From Alphaproteobacteria bacterium (GTDB lineage: Bacteria > Pseudomonadota > Alphaproteobacteria > Rhodobacterales > Rhodobacteraceae), in assembly GCA_030425145.1 (NCBI GenBank), contig JAUHVK010000022.1, forward strand, positions 17,985 to 81,984: DNA of 64,000 bases. Direction: 5' to 3'. The translations under genes were made by a program, and so were the position numbers. The notes under the pieces are model-generated. The model did no database searches. It was given only the letters and a program-made list of their open reading frames with translations, and was not told where the DNA came from. Numbering within the stretch: the first letter of the stretch is position 1; each line of letters begins with the position of its first letter. Below are positions 35,454 to 45,444 of this stretch, piece by piece.

Positions 35454-36238
35454 CGTCAGGCAAGTGGGATGACCTCCTGCCGCGCCTGCTTTCGGCCGTG
35501 GCAATGGTGGCAATCGGTGCGCTTGGGGTCTGGCTTGGCGGGCTGTGGTTTCACGGTCTGATCTCAATCGTCGTAGGTCTCATGGTTTGGGAACTGGTGA
35601 CGATGCTCGATTCAGCGCGCAGCAAGTCGTCTATGATCCTAGCTGTTGTAACGGCAGTTGTGGCGATGGTAGCCATTGAGCTGCCGGCGTCTTTCGCGCT
35701 GCCGCTGCTCATGGTGCCGTCCATGATTGGCCTTGGACGGATGGAGCGGGGCGGTGTGACCTATGCTGTCTTTACGGCCTTCATCCTATTGGCGGGTTAT
35801 GGGCTGATGGCCTTGCGCGACGATTTTGGCCTGACATGGATGGTCTGGTTGTTGCTGGTTGTCGTGGTGACCGACATCGCCGGGTACTTCGCGGGTCGCC
35901 TTATTGGCGGACCCAAGCTCTGGCCGCGCGTAAGCCCCAAAAAAACGTGGTCAGGCACCGTGGCGGGCTGGTTCGGGTCGGCTGTCATTGCGTTCTTCTT
36001 TGCCGGTGCCACTCAAGCCGGTTACGGGCTGATCGGTGTGAGCATTGCCGTCAGTATGGCCAGCCAGATCGGCGATATTGCCGAAAGCGCGATCAAGCGG
36101 CGGGCAGGGGTCAAGGACAGTTCGCACCTCATCCCGGGGCACGGCGGTTTGTTGGATCGCTTTGACGGGATGTTGGGGGCTGCTCTGTTCATTGTGATCG
36201 CGGGGCAACTTGTCGGGTTTCCGCCGGGGACCCCATGA
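35450..36238 (+). CDS. cdsA: Phosphatidate cytidylyltransferase
   Basis: The 262-residue integral membrane enzyme makes CDP-diacylglycerol from phosphatidate and CTP. It has several transmembrane helices and the C-terminal CDP-alcohol signature KDSSHLIPGHGGLLDRFDGM near residue 220. The motif GPKLWPRVSPKKTWSG near 160 is also typical of CdsA. It overlaps both uppS and dxr by 4 bases, so the three are tightly coupled. Confidence 0.95.
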   Translation: MTSGKWDDLLPRLLSAVAMVAIGALGVWLGGLWFHGLISIVVGLMVWELVTMLDSARSKSSMILAVVTAVVAMVAIELPASFALPLLMVPSMIGLGRMERGGVTYAVFTAFILLAGYGLMALRDDFGLTWMVWLLLVVVVTDIAGYFAGRLIGGPKLWPRVSPKKTWSGTVAGWFGSAVIAFFFAGATQAGYGLIGVSIAVSMASQIGDIAESAIKRRAGVKDSSHLIPGHGGLLDRFDGMLGAALFIVIAGQLVGFPPGTP

Positions 36239-37407
36239 GGCGGATCACGATATTCGGAGCCACCGGCTCTATCGGCCAGAACACGCTGGATCTGATCGGA
36301 CGGGACCGCGACGCTTATCAAGTGGTTGCGCTGACCGGGGATCAGAATATCGCGCAGCTTGCTGGGGACGCCATCAAATTCGGCGCAGAGGTTGCGGTTA
36401 CGGCTGACCCGTCGCGTTTGGAAGACTTGCGCGCGGCGTTGGACGGATCCGGTGTCGAAGCCGCTTCCGGACCCACCGCATTGGTTGAAGCGGCTAGTCG
36501 CCCTGCGGATTGGGTGATGTCCTCCATCGTTGGAGCAGCCGGGCTGGCCCCGGGATTGAGGGCGCTGGAGCAGGGGGCGAGCCTTGCGCTTGCCAACAAG
36601 GAAAGCATGGTTTGTGCGGGGCCGCTGATGCTCTCCACCGCCAATGCGCATGGCGCGTCCATCCTGCCTGTGGACAGCGAACATTCGGCGGTGTTTCAAG
36701 CCCTGATCGGCGAAGACATCAGCGCCGTTGAACGGGTGATTATCACCGCATCCGGTGGCGCTTTCCGAGATTGGCCATTGGAGGACCTTGCCAAAGCCAC
36801 GCCGGAACAGGCGGCGACCCATCCGAATTGGGACATGGGTCAAAGGATCACCATCGACAGCGCATCTATGTTCAACAAGGCGCTTGAGTTGATTGAAACA
36901 AAAGAGTTTTTCCAAATTGATCCCGCGCGGATTGAAGCCGTTGTGCATCCTGAATCCATGATCCATGCATTGGTCGGATTTCGGGACGGTGCTTTGATGG
37001 CGCATGTTGGGCCGCCGGACATGCGGCACGCGATCGGGTTCGCTCTGCATTACCCTGACCGCAAGTTTCTTCCGGTCGAACGCCTCGATCTGATCCAGCT
37101 GGGGCAACTGACGTTCCGCCCCGCCGACGAGACCCGCTGGCCCGCCCTGCGCCTGGCGCGTGAGGTGATGGCGACCGGCGGTTTGGCGGGGGCGTGTTTC
37201 AACGCGGCCAAGGAACGGGCGCTTGACGGGTTCATCGCAAAACGCATCGGTTTTCAGCAAATCGCCGTGGTTGTCGAAGAAGTGCTGAGCAGAGTTTCGG
37301 CCCATCCTGGTCACATTGATGCCGCCATCACCCTTGATAACGTGGTGCAGCTAGACCATCTCGCTCGTGTACGAGCAGACGAAATCATAAATGAACTAGA
37401 GGGTTGA
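36235..37407 (+). CDS. dxr: 1-Deoxy-D-xylulose 5-phosphate reductoisomerase
   Basis: The 390-residue enzyme catalyses the first committed step of the MEP isoprenoid pathway. The NADPH-binding start is ITIFGATGSIGQNTLDLI. Other conserved parts are ALANKESMVCAG near residue 120, LPVDSEHSAVFQ near 145 with metal ligands, ITASGGAFRDWP, and WDMGQRITIDSASMFNKALE near 205. It supplies precursors used by the neighbouring uppS. Coupling to cdsA is by a 4-base overlap. Confidence 0.97.
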   Translation: MRRITIFGATGSIGQNTLDLIGRDRDAYQVVALTGDQNIAQLAGDAIKFGAEVAVTADPSRLEDLRAALDGSGVEAASGPTALVEAASRPADWVMSSIVGAAGLAPGLRALEQGASLALANKESMVCAGPLMLSTANAHGASILPVDSEHSAVFQALIGEDISAVERVIITASGGAFRDWPLEDLAKATPEQAATHPNWDMGQRITIDSASMFNKALELIETKEFFQIDPARIEAVVHPESMIHALVGFRDGALMAHVGPPDMRHAIGFALHYPDRKFLPVERLDLIQLGQLTFRPADETRWPALRLAREVMATGGLAGACFNAAKERALDGFIAKRIGFQQIAVVVEEVLSRVSAHPGHIDAAITLDNVVQLDHLARVRADEIINELEG

Positions 37408-37410
37408 GCT

Positions 37411-38754
37411 TTGGATATTGCAGCGCTGTTGCCGCAGTTTGGTAGTGTGATTTGGACCCTCTTGGCTTTTGTGATCGCCTTGTCGATCATCGTCGCCATT
37501 CACGAATACGGTCATTACATCGTTGGACGTTGGTCCGGCATTGACGCCGATGTGTTTTCTCTTGGGTTCGGCCCTGTGCTGTTTTCGCGTGTCGATAAAC
37601 GCGGCACACAATGGCAATTCGCGCTTCTGCCCTTGGGCGGCTACGTCAAATTCAAAGGTGACGGCAATGCCTCTGGCGGCAAGGACGATAAGGCAATGGC
37701 CGGACTGTCCAAAGAGGAGCGCCGCAGAACGATGAACGGGGCCCCGCTTTGGGCGCGGGCCGCGACCGTCGCCGCGGGTCCGGCATTCAATTTTGCACTG
37801 TCGATCCTGATCTTCACCGGCGTCCTGATGCTGCGGGGCGAAGTAACCGACCCCGTAAAGGTGGGCGAATTGCGCGCCGTTCCGTCCCAGAACGAGCTTC
37901 AGGTCGGCGATGTTCTGCTTGAGATCGAAGGTGTCGATCTGCCGAACTATGGCGAATCCTCGAGCTTCCAATCTTTCCTGGATGACCTGCCTGTGCAGGA
38001 GCATCTGGATTACACCGTACAGCGGGGCGACAGCACCGTGGTCGTGGAAGGCCCATATGTTTATCCGCCGGTGGCCACGCAGATCATCCCGCGCTCTGCT
38101 GCAGATGATGCGGGCTTCCGTTCCGGGGATATCATCACAACCATCAACGGAACACCGATCTATGCGTTTGAACAACTGCGCAACGCGGTCGAAGGGTCAG
38201 AGGGTGCCACGCTGACGCTGGAAGTTTGGCGTGATGGCGACATCCGTGTTCTTGAGATGACGCCGCGCAGGACGGACGAACCGCAGAGCGACGGAACGTT
38301 TGAGACGAATTACAGGATCGGCATCGTCGGCGGCATGTTCTTTGAACCAGCCACTGAATTGCGCGGCCCGATCGACGCACTTGTCTCTGGTGTGCAGCAA
38401 ACCGGTCGCATCATCGAAGGTTCGATTTCGGGGCTTTGGTACATGATCACAGGGGCGATCAGCACCTGCAACCTGTCCGGCCCGATTGGAATCGCTGAAA
38501 CTTCCGGATCGATGGCCTCGCAGGGCACAGCCAATTTTATCTGGTTCATTGCAGTTTTGAGTACGGCAGTGGGTCTGTTGAATCTGTTCCCGATTCCCGT
38601 GCTTGATGGCGGTCACCTCGTCTTCCACGCCTATGAGGCGGTGACGGGTCGTCCCCCAAGTGACAAGTCGCTGCGTGTCTTGATGGCGATTGGCCTGACC
38701 TTGCTGCTGTCGTTGATGCTGTTTGCCCTGTCGAACGACCTTTTCTGCCCGTGA
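37411..38754 (+). CDS. rseP: RseP-type site-2 membrane protease
   Basis: The 447-residue intramembrane zinc protease has its HExxH site in IVAIHEYGHYIVGRWSG near residue 30. Two PDZ-like regions lie around 125-285, and the second metal-ligand motif is in LNLFPIPVLDGGHLVFHAYEAVTG near 395. It starts with TTG 3 bases after dxr, within the conserved cluster. In the family it cleaves anti-sigma factors during envelope stress and clears remnant signal peptides; whether this strain has a matching anti-sigma factor is not visible here. Confidence 0.94.
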   Translation: MDIAALLPQFGSVIWTLLAFVIALSIIVAIHEYGHYIVGRWSGIDADVFSLGFGPVLFSRVDKRGTQWQFALLPLGGYVKFKGDGNASGGKDDKAMAGLSKEERRRTMNGAPLWARAATVAAGPAFNFALSILIFTGVLMLRGEVTDPVKVGELRAVPSQNELQVGDVLLEIEGVDLPNYGESSSFQSFLDDLPVQEHLDYTVQRGDSTVVVEGPYVYPPVATQIIPRSAADDAGFRSGDIITTINGTPIYAFEQLRNAVEGSEGATLTLEVWRDGDIRVLEMTPRRTDEPQSDGTFETNYRIGIVGGMFFEPATELRGPIDALVSGVQQTGRIIEGSISGLWYMITGAISTCNLSGPIGIAETSGSMASQGTANFIWFIAVLSTAVGLLNLFPIPVLDGGHLVFHAYEAVTGRPPSDKSLRVLMAIGLTLLLSLMLFALSNDLFCP

Positions 38755-38864
38755 GTCATCTCCGTAAACCGGGCGGATTTCACAGAAACATCCCGGTTTG
38801 CGCCTGATTGCTGACACATTCTCCAGGCATTGCTTCGCTTGGAAAAAGTCATCCGAGGTGTGCC

Positions 38865-39023
38865 ATGCAAACGATTCAGGACGGATATCGCTCCTTCAGC
38901 CTTTTGGTTTCGATCAACTGGGACCGGATGCTTTATGTGTTTGCGATTGCGGCGTCCCTGTTCCTCGGTGCGTATCTCGGCACGCTAATGATCGACGCGA
39001 TGACACAGCCGGTCGGTTATTGA
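38865..39023 (+). CDS. Small membrane protein between rseP and bamA, 52 residues
   Basis: A short frame begins MQTIQDGYRSFSLLVSINWD and contains one transmembrane helix (about residues 21-44, MLYVFAIAASLFLGAYLGTL). A GAGG ribosome-binding site lies 6 bases before the ATG; upstream codons in the same frame lack one. An inverted repeat AAACCGGG/CCCGGTTT (38766-38799) precedes it, so it may have its own transcript or be spared from upstream decay. Function is unknown; position suggests an envelope role. Confidence 0.7.
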   Translation: MQTIQDGYRSFSLLVSINWDRMLYVFAIAASLFLGAYLGTLMIDAMTQPVGY

Positions 39024-39107
39024 ACAAACCGGGCTCTGCGCTTTTGACAAGCTAAGGCAATCTCGGTACTCACATCCGCAAGGGGATGTCTGAGTAGGTT
39101 GCCAACA

Positions 39108-41450
39108 ATGACACATAAAACAGGCGAGCAGGTAACGCGGCAATCAGCGCGTAAATCGTCACTTCGTCCATTTCTTTTAGCGACAACCATGGCCTTGAGC
39201 GTTGGTGTTCTGACCACGCCCGACATGGCACTGGCGCAGGATTTCCGATTCACCGCCATTTCGGTTGAAGGAAACCAGCGCATCGAGGCAGGCACCATTG
39301 CCAGCTACCTCGGTGTGGCGCGCGGTGAAACCGTTTCAGCGGCTGAACTGAACGACGGCTATCAGCGTATTCTGGCATCGGGTCTGTTTGAAACGGTCGA
39401 GATCGAACCGCGCGGCAACACGCTGGTCGTGCGCGTGGTCGAATATCCGACCGTCAACCGCATCACGTTCGAAGGCAACGCTCGGGTCGATGATGAAACG
39501 CTGGCACAGATCGTCCAGTCTCAGTCCCGCCGTGTGTTCAGCCCGTCCACTGCAGAGGCCGACGCGGCGCGCATTACCGAAGCTTATTCGCAGCAGGGCC
39601 GGATCGCGGCTCGGGTCCAGCCCAAAGTTATCCGTCGATCCGACAACCGCGTCGATCTGGTCTTCGAAGTGTTTGAAGGCGGGGTGTCCGAGATTGAACG
39701 CATCGGCTTTGCCGGCAACCAGGTATTCAGCGACCGGCGTCTGCGCCGCGTGCTTGAAACCAAACAGGCGGGCCTTTTCCGTGCGTTGATCCGGTCTGAC
39801 ACCTTCATCGAGGATCGGATTGAGTTCGACCGTCAAGTCCTGCGCGATTTTTATCAGTCGCGCGGCTATGTCGATTTCCGCACCACCAGTGTGAATGCGG
39901 AACTGAGCGAAGAGCGGGACGCCTATTTCATCACGTTCAACGTGGAAGAGGGGCAGCAGTTCAACTTTGGTGAAGTTACGGTTTCGTCTGACCTGGCCGA
40001 AGTCGACACCGATGTGTTCCAGAAAGCCCTGCGCCTGCGGTCTGGCCGCAACTATTCGCCGACGGACGTAGAAACCGAGATTGCACGTCTGGAACGGCTT
40101 GCCATCCGCGAAGGTCTGAACTTCGTGCGCGTTGAACCTCGCGTGACACGGAACGACCGCGACCTAACGTTGGATGTGGAATTCCTTCTGACACGCGGAG
40201 AGCGCGTGTTCGTCGAGCGCATCGACATCGAAGGCAACACAACCACGCTGGACCGCGTTGTGCGTCGTCAGTTCCGGGTTGTCGAAGGCGACCCGTTCAA
40301 CCCGCGTGAAATCCGCGAAAGCGCCGAGCGTGTGCGCGCACTGGGCTTTTTCAACGACGCCAATGTCGAGGCGCGTGAAGGTTCGACGCCGCAGCAGGTG
40401 GTGATTGACGTCGATGTCGAAGAACGCCCCACAGGCTCGCTCAGCTTCGGTGGTTCCTATTCGACCAGCACCGGTTTTGGTGCCGCCATCACTTTCCAGG
40501 AACGCAACTTCCTTGGTCGCGGTCAGCAACTGGCGCTTGGTGTGACCACGGGTGTGGACTCGTCCAATTACAGTTTCAGCTTCACCGAACCGGCCTTCCT
40601 CGGCCGCGATGTCGCCTTCAATTTCAGCGTCAACTATCTTGAGACCGACAACAGCAACGCGGAATATGACACGGCAATCGGTAATTTCTCGACCGGGTTC
40701 ACCTTCCCGGTGTCCGAAAACGGCCGCTTGAACCTGCGCTACGGCGCGCGTTATTCCGACATCACGAACCTCAACGCAGCCGTTGGTGAGATCATCACCG
40801 CCGAAGCCGCACGGGGCGAGGTTTGGGACAGCTTCATCGGGTATCGCTACAGCTACGACACCCGCCGCACCGGTCTGAACCCGAATGCTGGCGTTCTGCT
40901 TGAGTTTGGTCAGGATTTTGCCGGTCTCGGCGGTGACAGCACCTATGTCGAATCCACCCTGCGGGCTATTGCGCAGACGAAGATCATGAACGACGAGGTC
41001 ACGTTGCGGGCCACATTGCAGGCGGGCGCGCTCAGCTTCTCTGAAGGGTCATCCCGCGTAACCGATCGCTTTTCACTGGGATCGAACCTGATGCGCGGCT
41101 TTGAAGGTGGTGGCATCGGTCCGCGTGAAGTTGGTCCGGGTGACATCAACGACCCGCTTGGCGGCAACTATTTCGCGGTGGCCCGGTTTGAAGCGGAGTT
41201 CCCGCTGCCGCTGCCCGAGGAATATGGGGTGTCCGGTGGTGTGTTCTACGATGTCGGCAGCCTTTGGGGCTTGGAAGAAACCAATGCCAACGTGCTCTAC
41301 GAAGATTTCACCGCCCGTCACGTGATCGGGGTGTCGCTCTTCTGGACAACACCGCTTGGTCCGCTGCGGTTCAACTTCTCCGAAGCACTTAGCAAGGAAG
41401 AGTTCGACGAAGAGCAAACCTTTGACCTGACGATTTCAACGCAGTTCTAA
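39108..41450 (+). CDS. bamA: Outer membrane protein assembly factor BamA
   Basis: The 780-residue protein has a signal peptide (cleavage near DMALAQ), five POTRA domains (about residues 45-420) and a C-terminal 16-strand barrel of the Omp85 family ending in phenylalanine (TFDLTISTQF). The barrel loop signature appears as SLGSNLMRGFEGGGIGPRE near 655. It inserts barrel proteins into the outer membrane. ATG 39108 is preferred to TTG 39099. The partner BamB is encoded at 58118. Confidence 0.96.
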   Translation: MTHKTGEQVTRQSARKSSLRPFLLATTMALSVGVLTTPDMALAQDFRFTAISVEGNQRIEAGTIASYLGVARGETVSAAELNDGYQRILASGLFETVEIEPRGNTLVVRVVEYPTVNRITFEGNARVDDETLAQIVQSQSRRVFSPSTAEADAARITEAYSQQGRIAARVQPKVIRRSDNRVDLVFEVFEGGVSEIERIGFAGNQVFSDRRLRRVLETKQAGLFRALIRSDTFIEDRIEFDRQVLRDFYQSRGYVDFRTTSVNAELSEERDAYFITFNVEEGQQFNFGEVTVSSDLAEVDTDVFQKALRLRSGRNYSPTDVETEIARLERLAIREGLNFVRVEPRVTRNDRDLTLDVEFLLTRGERVFVERIDIEGNTTTLDRVVRRQFRVVEGDPFNPREIRESAERVRALGFFNDANVEAREGSTPQQVVIDVDVEERPTGSLSFGGSYSTSTGFGAAITFQERNFLGRGQQLALGVTTGVDSSNYSFSFTEPAFLGRDVAFNFSVNYLETDNSNAEYDTAIGNFSTGFTFPVSENGRLNLRYGARYSDITNLNAAVGEIITAEAARGEVWDSFIGYRYSYDTRRTGLNPNAGVLLEFGQDFAGLGGDSTYVESTLRAIAQTKIMNDEVTLRATLQAGALSFSEGSSRVTDRFSLGSNLMRGFEGGGIGPREVGPGDINDPLGGNYFAVARFEAEFPLPLPEEYGVSGGVFYDVGSLWGLEETNANVLYEDFTARHVIGVSLFWTTPLGPLRFNFSEALSKEEFDEEQTFDLTISTQF

Positions 41451-42035
41451 ATGGTCCCTCGAATTCGCAAATCACTAGGAGCGCTCTTCGGGGCGCTTCT
41501 TTACATCGCACCCATGGCGCAGGCGCAGCAGGATGGCGGGTTGTCGAATGTGGGGGTGGTGCAAAGCCTGATCCTCACCGTGGCGCCCGAGGCGCTGTAT
41601 ACGCAAAGTGATTTCGGCCAACGCATCGCACGTGAGATCGAGGCGGAAAGCATCGATATCGCAGCCGAAAACCGCCAGATCGAAGCCGAACTGACCGCGG
41701 AGGAACGCGCACTCACAGTGTTGAGGGACAGTCTCGCACCGGCGGAATTCCGCGCGCGTGCTGAGGCCTTTGACGAAAAGGTTCAGCGCCTGCGGCGCGA
41801 GCAGGATGACAAGGCCCGCGCTGTAGGCACCCGCAACGATGAGGCGCGCCGCGCTTTGCTGTCCGCTGCACAGCCGATCCTGCTGCAATTGATGGTGGAA
41901 AGCGGGGCAGTGGCGATACTGGACCGTCGGGTTGTCTTGCTCAGCGCGGACTCCGTGGACATCACCGAGCAAGCCATCCTGAGGGTGAATTCGGAATTCG
42001 GAGAAGGCGAAGCCATCCTTCCGCCGCGACCCTGA
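41451..42035 (+). CDS. OmpH/Skp-like periplasmic chaperone
   Basis: The 194-residue protein has a signal peptide (cleavage near MAQAQ), a short beta segment [17 protein letters not shown], and a long central coiled coil (about residues 60-150) rich in glutamate and arginine, then a C-terminal strand [20 protein letters not shown]. This is the Skp/OmpH layout, a chaperone for outer-membrane proteins. It starts directly after the bamA stop, as in many genomes. Confidence 0.87.
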   Translation: MVPRIRKSLGALFGALLYIAPMAQAQQDGGLSNVGVVQSLILTVAPEALYTQSDFGQRIAREIEAESIDIAAENRQIEAELTAEERALTVLRDSLAPAEFRARAEAFDEKVQRLRREQDDKARAVGTRNDEARRALLSAAQPILLQLMVESGAVAILDRRVVLLSADSVDITEQAILRVNSEFGEGEAILPPRP

Positions 42036-42097
42036 AACCTTGCCCCCCGGCATCGGGATTGGTACTCAAAGCCCAACAAGATCAAAAAGGACGCCCC

Positions 42098-42559
42098 ATG
42101 AGCGACACGCTTCTTCGTGCAGACATTCAGCTGATCCAGCGTATCCTGCCGCACCGCTATCCGTTTCTGCTTGTGGATCGCGTGGAACAGATCGACGGCA
42201 CCCAATCCGCGCTTGGCATCAAGAATGTCACGATGAACGAGCCGCATTTCCAAGGCCATTTCCCCGGCACGCCGATCATGCCGGGCGTCACGATCATCGA
42301 AGCCATGGCGCAAACCGCGGCTGTGATGGTTGGCACTGCGCTCGACCTCGCGGACAAGGAAATGCTGATCTACTTCATGGCCATCGACAAATGCAAATTC
42401 CGTCGCAAGGTCATTCCGGGCGATCAGCTTCAGATGAACTTGACCACGCTGCGCGGCAAACCCGGCGGCAAGGTCTGGAAATTCGGCGGCATCGCGACGG
42501 TCGACGGTGAAATGGCGGCAGAATGCGAATTCTCGGCCATGATGGATTTGCCCAAGTGA
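42098..42559 (+). CDS. fabZ: 3-Hydroxyacyl-ACP dehydratase FabZ
   Basis: The 153-residue hot-dog-fold enzyme has [14 protein letters not shown] near residue 15 and the catalytic histidine/glutamate region in [25 protein letters not shown] near 55. It dehydrates 3-hydroxyacyl-ACP in fatty acid synthesis and competes with LpxA for hydroxyacyl-ACP. ATG 42098 has AAGG upstream. Its TGA overlaps the lpxA GTG start by 4 bases. Confidence 0.96.
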   Translation: MSDTLLRADIQLIQRILPHRYPFLLVDRVEQIDGTQSALGIKNVTMNEPHFQGHFPGTPIMPGVTIIEAMAQTAAVMVGTALDLADKEMLIYFMAIDKCKFRRKVIPGDQLQMNLTTLRGKPGGKVWKFGGIATVDGEMAAECEFSAMMDLPK

Positions 42560-43341
42560 CAGCCCGGATTCACCCCAGTGCCGTGATCGAAGAGGGCGCG
42601 CAGATCGGTGATGGCTGCGTCATCGGCCCGTTCTGCCATGTCGGTCCCGAGGTCGTGCTCGCTGACAACGTGTCGCTGAAAAGCCATGTGGTCGTCACCG
42701 GCCAGACCTCGATTGGCGAAGGCACCGAGATCTTCTCTTTTGCCGTAATCGGTGAGATCCCGCAGGACCTGAAGTTCGAAGGCGAAAAGACCAGCCTGAT
42801 CATTGGCGCCCGTAACCGTATCCGCGAACACGTCACGATGAACACCGGCACGAAAGGTGGCGGCGGCATCACCCGTGTAGGCGACGATAACCTCTTCATG
42901 GCGGGCTGCCATGTGGCGCATGACGTCCAGATTGGCAATCGGGTGATCGTGGTGAACAGCGCCGCGCTTGCCGGGCATTGTATCCTTGAGGACGACGTGA
43001 TTGTCGGTGGCTTGTCGGGTGTCCACCAGTTCGTCCGCATTGGCCGAGGCGCAATCATCGGGGCCGTCACGATGGTGACGAATGACGTGATCCCCTACGG
43101 CTTGGTTCAAGCCGAACGTGGTCGTCTGGATGGGCTGAACCTTGTGGGACTGAAGCGCAAGGGCGTCAGCCGTTCCGATATCACGGCACTGCGTGCCGCA
43201 TTCCAGATGCTTGCACAGGGCGAGGGCGCGTTTCAGGAACGGGCTAAACGTCTGGGCGAGGAAACCGACAGCGCCTATGTCCATCACATCGTCGACTTCA
43301 TTCTGGGAGAGACTGACCGGTCCTTCCTCACACCGGGCTGA
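42556..43341 (+). CDS. lpxA: UDP-N-acetylglucosamine acyltransferase
   Basis: The 261-residue enzyme carries out the first step of lipid A synthesis. It is a left-handed beta helix of hexapeptide repeats ([26 protein letters not shown]), followed by the conserved catalytic region [14 protein letters not shown] near residue 120 and a C-terminal helical domain. The start is the GTG overlapping the fabZ stop; the ORF extends upstream but this start matches the family N-terminus. Confidence 0.95.
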   Translation: MTARIHPSAVIEEGAQIGDGCVIGPFCHVGPEVVLADNVSLKSHVVVTGQTSIGEGTEIFSFAVIGEIPQDLKFEGEKTSLIIGARNRIREHVTMNTGTKGGGGITRVGDDNLFMAGCHVAHDVQIGNRVIVVNSAALAGHCILEDDVIVGGLSGVHQFVRIGRGAIIGAVTMVTNDVIPYGLVQAERGRLDGLNLVGLKRKGVSRSDITALRAAFQMLAQGEGAFQERAKRLGEETDSAYVHHIVDFILGETDRSFLTPG

Positions 43342-43344
43342 GCG

Positions 43345-44247
43345 ATGACGCTTGCGCTGATCTGCGGGCGGGGACGGCTTCCGCGTATCGTTGCGGATGC
43401 GCAAAGCCAGCGCCCCTTGGTTTGCGTGCTGGACGGGTTTGAACCCGAGGGGCTGGCCGCCGATCTGACTTTCCACCTCGAGACGTTGGGCAGCCTGCTC
43501 GACACGATCAAGTCGCGCGGCATTACTCAGGTCTGCCTTTGCGGCGCGATCCGGCGCCCGCCGATTGATCCGGCCCGACTTGATGCGAAAACCGCGCCCT
43601 TGGTGCCGCGATTGCAAACTGCTTTGACGTCTGGCGACGACGGCGCGCTGCGCATCGTGATGGAGCTTTTCGAAGAAGCGGGTCTCTCTATCGCTGCCGT
43701 GCATGATCTGGTGCCGGACCTCCTGCCAAGCGCAGGTGTGATGACATTCAAAACCTACGCCCCGCAGAACACTGCTGAAGCTCGGCTTGGTGAACGAACT
43801 GTGGCCGCGATGGGCGTGCAGGATGCGGGACAAGCCTGTGTCGTACGCGGTGACAACGTGTTGGCGCGCGAAGACGCGGCAGGGACGGATGCCATGCTGA
43901 CCCGGCTGGCCCGCGATCGCTTGGCGGGCAATGGTAGTTTCCTGTCCAATCCAACCAATGCGGCCAGTGACATGTTCGGCGGGTTGCTGGGGGATGCAAC
44001 AGACTGGTTAAGCGGGGGTAGTTCCTCAGACGATGGTGGGATCCTATTTAAAGCGCCCAAGCCTGGGCAGGACCGCCGCGCGGACTTGCCGGTGATCGGG
44101 GCAGGGACGCCTGACGCCGTGGCGGCGGCCGGGCTGTCCGGCATCGTGATCGAGGCAGGCGGTGTGATGATCCTCGACCGCGCACGCACCGTGGCCCGCT
44201 GCGATGCTCTGGGCCTGTTCCTCTGGGTCCGGGAAAAGGGCGACTGA
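43345..44247 (+). CDS. lpxI: UDP-2,3-diacylglucosamine pyrophosphatase LpxI
   Basis: The 300-residue protein is the alphaproteobacterial alternative to LpxH. It starts LALICGRGRLPRIVADAQ, has GITQVCLCGAIRRPPI near residue 65, and the C-terminal half has LPVIGAGTPDAVAAAGLSGIVIEAGGVMILDRA. A serine-glycine-aspartate-rich insertion lies at about residues 198-235. It hydrolyses UDP-2,3-diacylglucosamine to lipid X. It sits between lpxA and lpxB, its usual place in this group, and overlaps lpxB by one base. Confidence 0.93.
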   Translation: MTLALICGRGRLPRIVADAQSQRPLVCVLDGFEPEGLAADLTFHLETLGSLLDTIKSRGITQVCLCGAIRRPPIDPARLDAKTAPLVPRLQTALTSGDDGALRIVMELFEEAGLSIAAVHDLVPDLLPSAGVMTFKTYAPQNTAEARLGERTVAAMGVQDAGQACVVRGDNVLAREDAAGTDAMLTRLARDRLAGNGSFLSNPTNAASDMFGGLLGDATDWLSGGSSSDDGGILFKAPKPGQDRRADLPVIGAGTPDAVAAAGLSGIVIEAGGVMILDRARTVARCDALGLFLWVREKGD

Positions 44248-45389
44248 TGCGGGTCTTCGTCATTGCCGGGGAAGCATCAGGCGACAAGCTGGGCGCGGCG
44301 CTTATGGCAGGTCTGCGCAAACATGCGGGTGACGTGACCTTCGAAGGCATCGGCGGGGATCGGATGATCGAACAGGGGCTGCAAAGCCTGTTCCCGATGG
44401 ACGAGATCTCGATCATGGGGATTACCGAGATCCTTTCGCAATACCGACAGCTTAAAGCACGCATCCGGCAAACCGCCGAGGCAGTCCTGGCGGCCAAGCC
44501 TGATGTGCTGATTACCATCGACCTGCCGGAATTCAGCTTGCGCGTGGCGAAGTTGGTCAAAGCGCAAAGTGACATTCGGACGGTTCACTACGTCGCGCCA
44601 ACGGTCTGGGCGTGGCGTCCGGGGCGCGCCAAGAAGATGGCCGCGCAAATCGATCAGGTTCTGGCGCTCTTGCCGTTCGAACCGCCTTACATGGAAGCTG
44701 CGGGGATGCGCTGCGATTTTGTCGGGCATCCGGTGGTGACCGATCCGGTCGCTTCACCAGATGAAATCGCGGCCTTTCGTGCGGACCACTCTATCGGCAA
44801 AGCGCCACTGGCCCTGATCCTTCCCGGATCGCGCCGAAGCGAGGTGTCCCGGCTGCTCCCGGTGTTCGGTGAGGTCGTCGGAAAGCTGCACGCACAGCGC
44901 CCCGATTTGCGCTTTGTCCTTCCCGCCGCGCCGAATGTGGCGAGCCTCGTGAATGAGGCGGTTTCGACTTGGCCGTTCAAGCCGATCATTCTTAACCCCT
45001 CTGTAGAGGGTATGGCCGCAAAACACGCGGCTTTTGGGGCCGCAGATGTGGCAGTTGCGGCATCGGGGACAGTGTCTCTGGAGCTTGCGGCGGCAAACAC
45101 GCCGATGGTGATTGCCTATGACATGAACTGGCTGTCGCGCCAGATCATTGGGCGGATGCTACGGGTGGATACAGTGACGCTGGTGAACCTCGTATCCGAG
45201 ACCCGTGTCATCCCCGAATTCATTGGAAAGAACTGCCAACCCGACGCAATCACGGACGCGGTGCTGGCGTTGCTCGACGCTCCAGAGCAGCAGCGTGCGG
45301 CGATGGCTCTGACAATGGAGCGGCTCGGCAAGGGTGGTGTGCCTCCCGGAGAAAGGGCGGCTTTGGCTGTTTTGGATGGGTTGAAATAG
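44247..45389 (+). CDS. lpxB: Lipid-A-disaccharide synthase
   Basis: The 380-residue glycosyltransferase joins lipid X and UDP-diacylglucosamine. It has VFVIAGEASGDKLGAALM at the start, VHYVAPTVWAWRPGRAKKMA near residue 113, LALILPGSRRSEVSRLLPVF near 185 and ASGTVSLELAAANTPMVIAYDMN near 270. It is the last gene of the envelope series and is followed by an intrinsic terminator. Confidence 0.96.
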   Translation: MRVFVIAGEASGDKLGAALMAGLRKHAGDVTFEGIGGDRMIEQGLQSLFPMDEISIMGITEILSQYRQLKARIRQTAEAVLAAKPDVLITIDLPEFSLRVAKLVKAQSDIRTVHYVAPTVWAWRPGRAKKMAAQIDQVLALLPFEPPYMEAAGMRCDFVGHPVVTDPVASPDEIAAFRADHSIGKAPLALILPGSRRSEVSRLLPVFGEVVGKLHAQRPDLRFVLPAAPNVASLVNEAVSTWPFKPIILNPSVEGMAAKHAAFGAADVAVAASGTVSLELAAANTPMVIAYDMNWLSRQIIGRMLRVDTVTLVNLVSETRVIPEFIGKNCQPDAITDAVLALLDAPEQQRAAMALTMERLGKGGVPPGERAALAVLDGLK

Positions 45390-45390
45390 A

Positions 45391-45428
45391 AACGGGGGCC
45401 GGATCGTCTGATCCTACCCCCGTTTTTT
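45391..45428 (+). terminator. Intrinsic terminator after lpxB
   Basis: AACGGGGG (45391-45398) pairs with CCCCCGTT (45417-45424) with an inner GGATC/GATCC stem, followed by TTTTTT. It closes the pyrH-to-lpxB series. Confidence 0.88.
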
Positions 45429-45444
45429 CTTCCTGAATGCTCGC

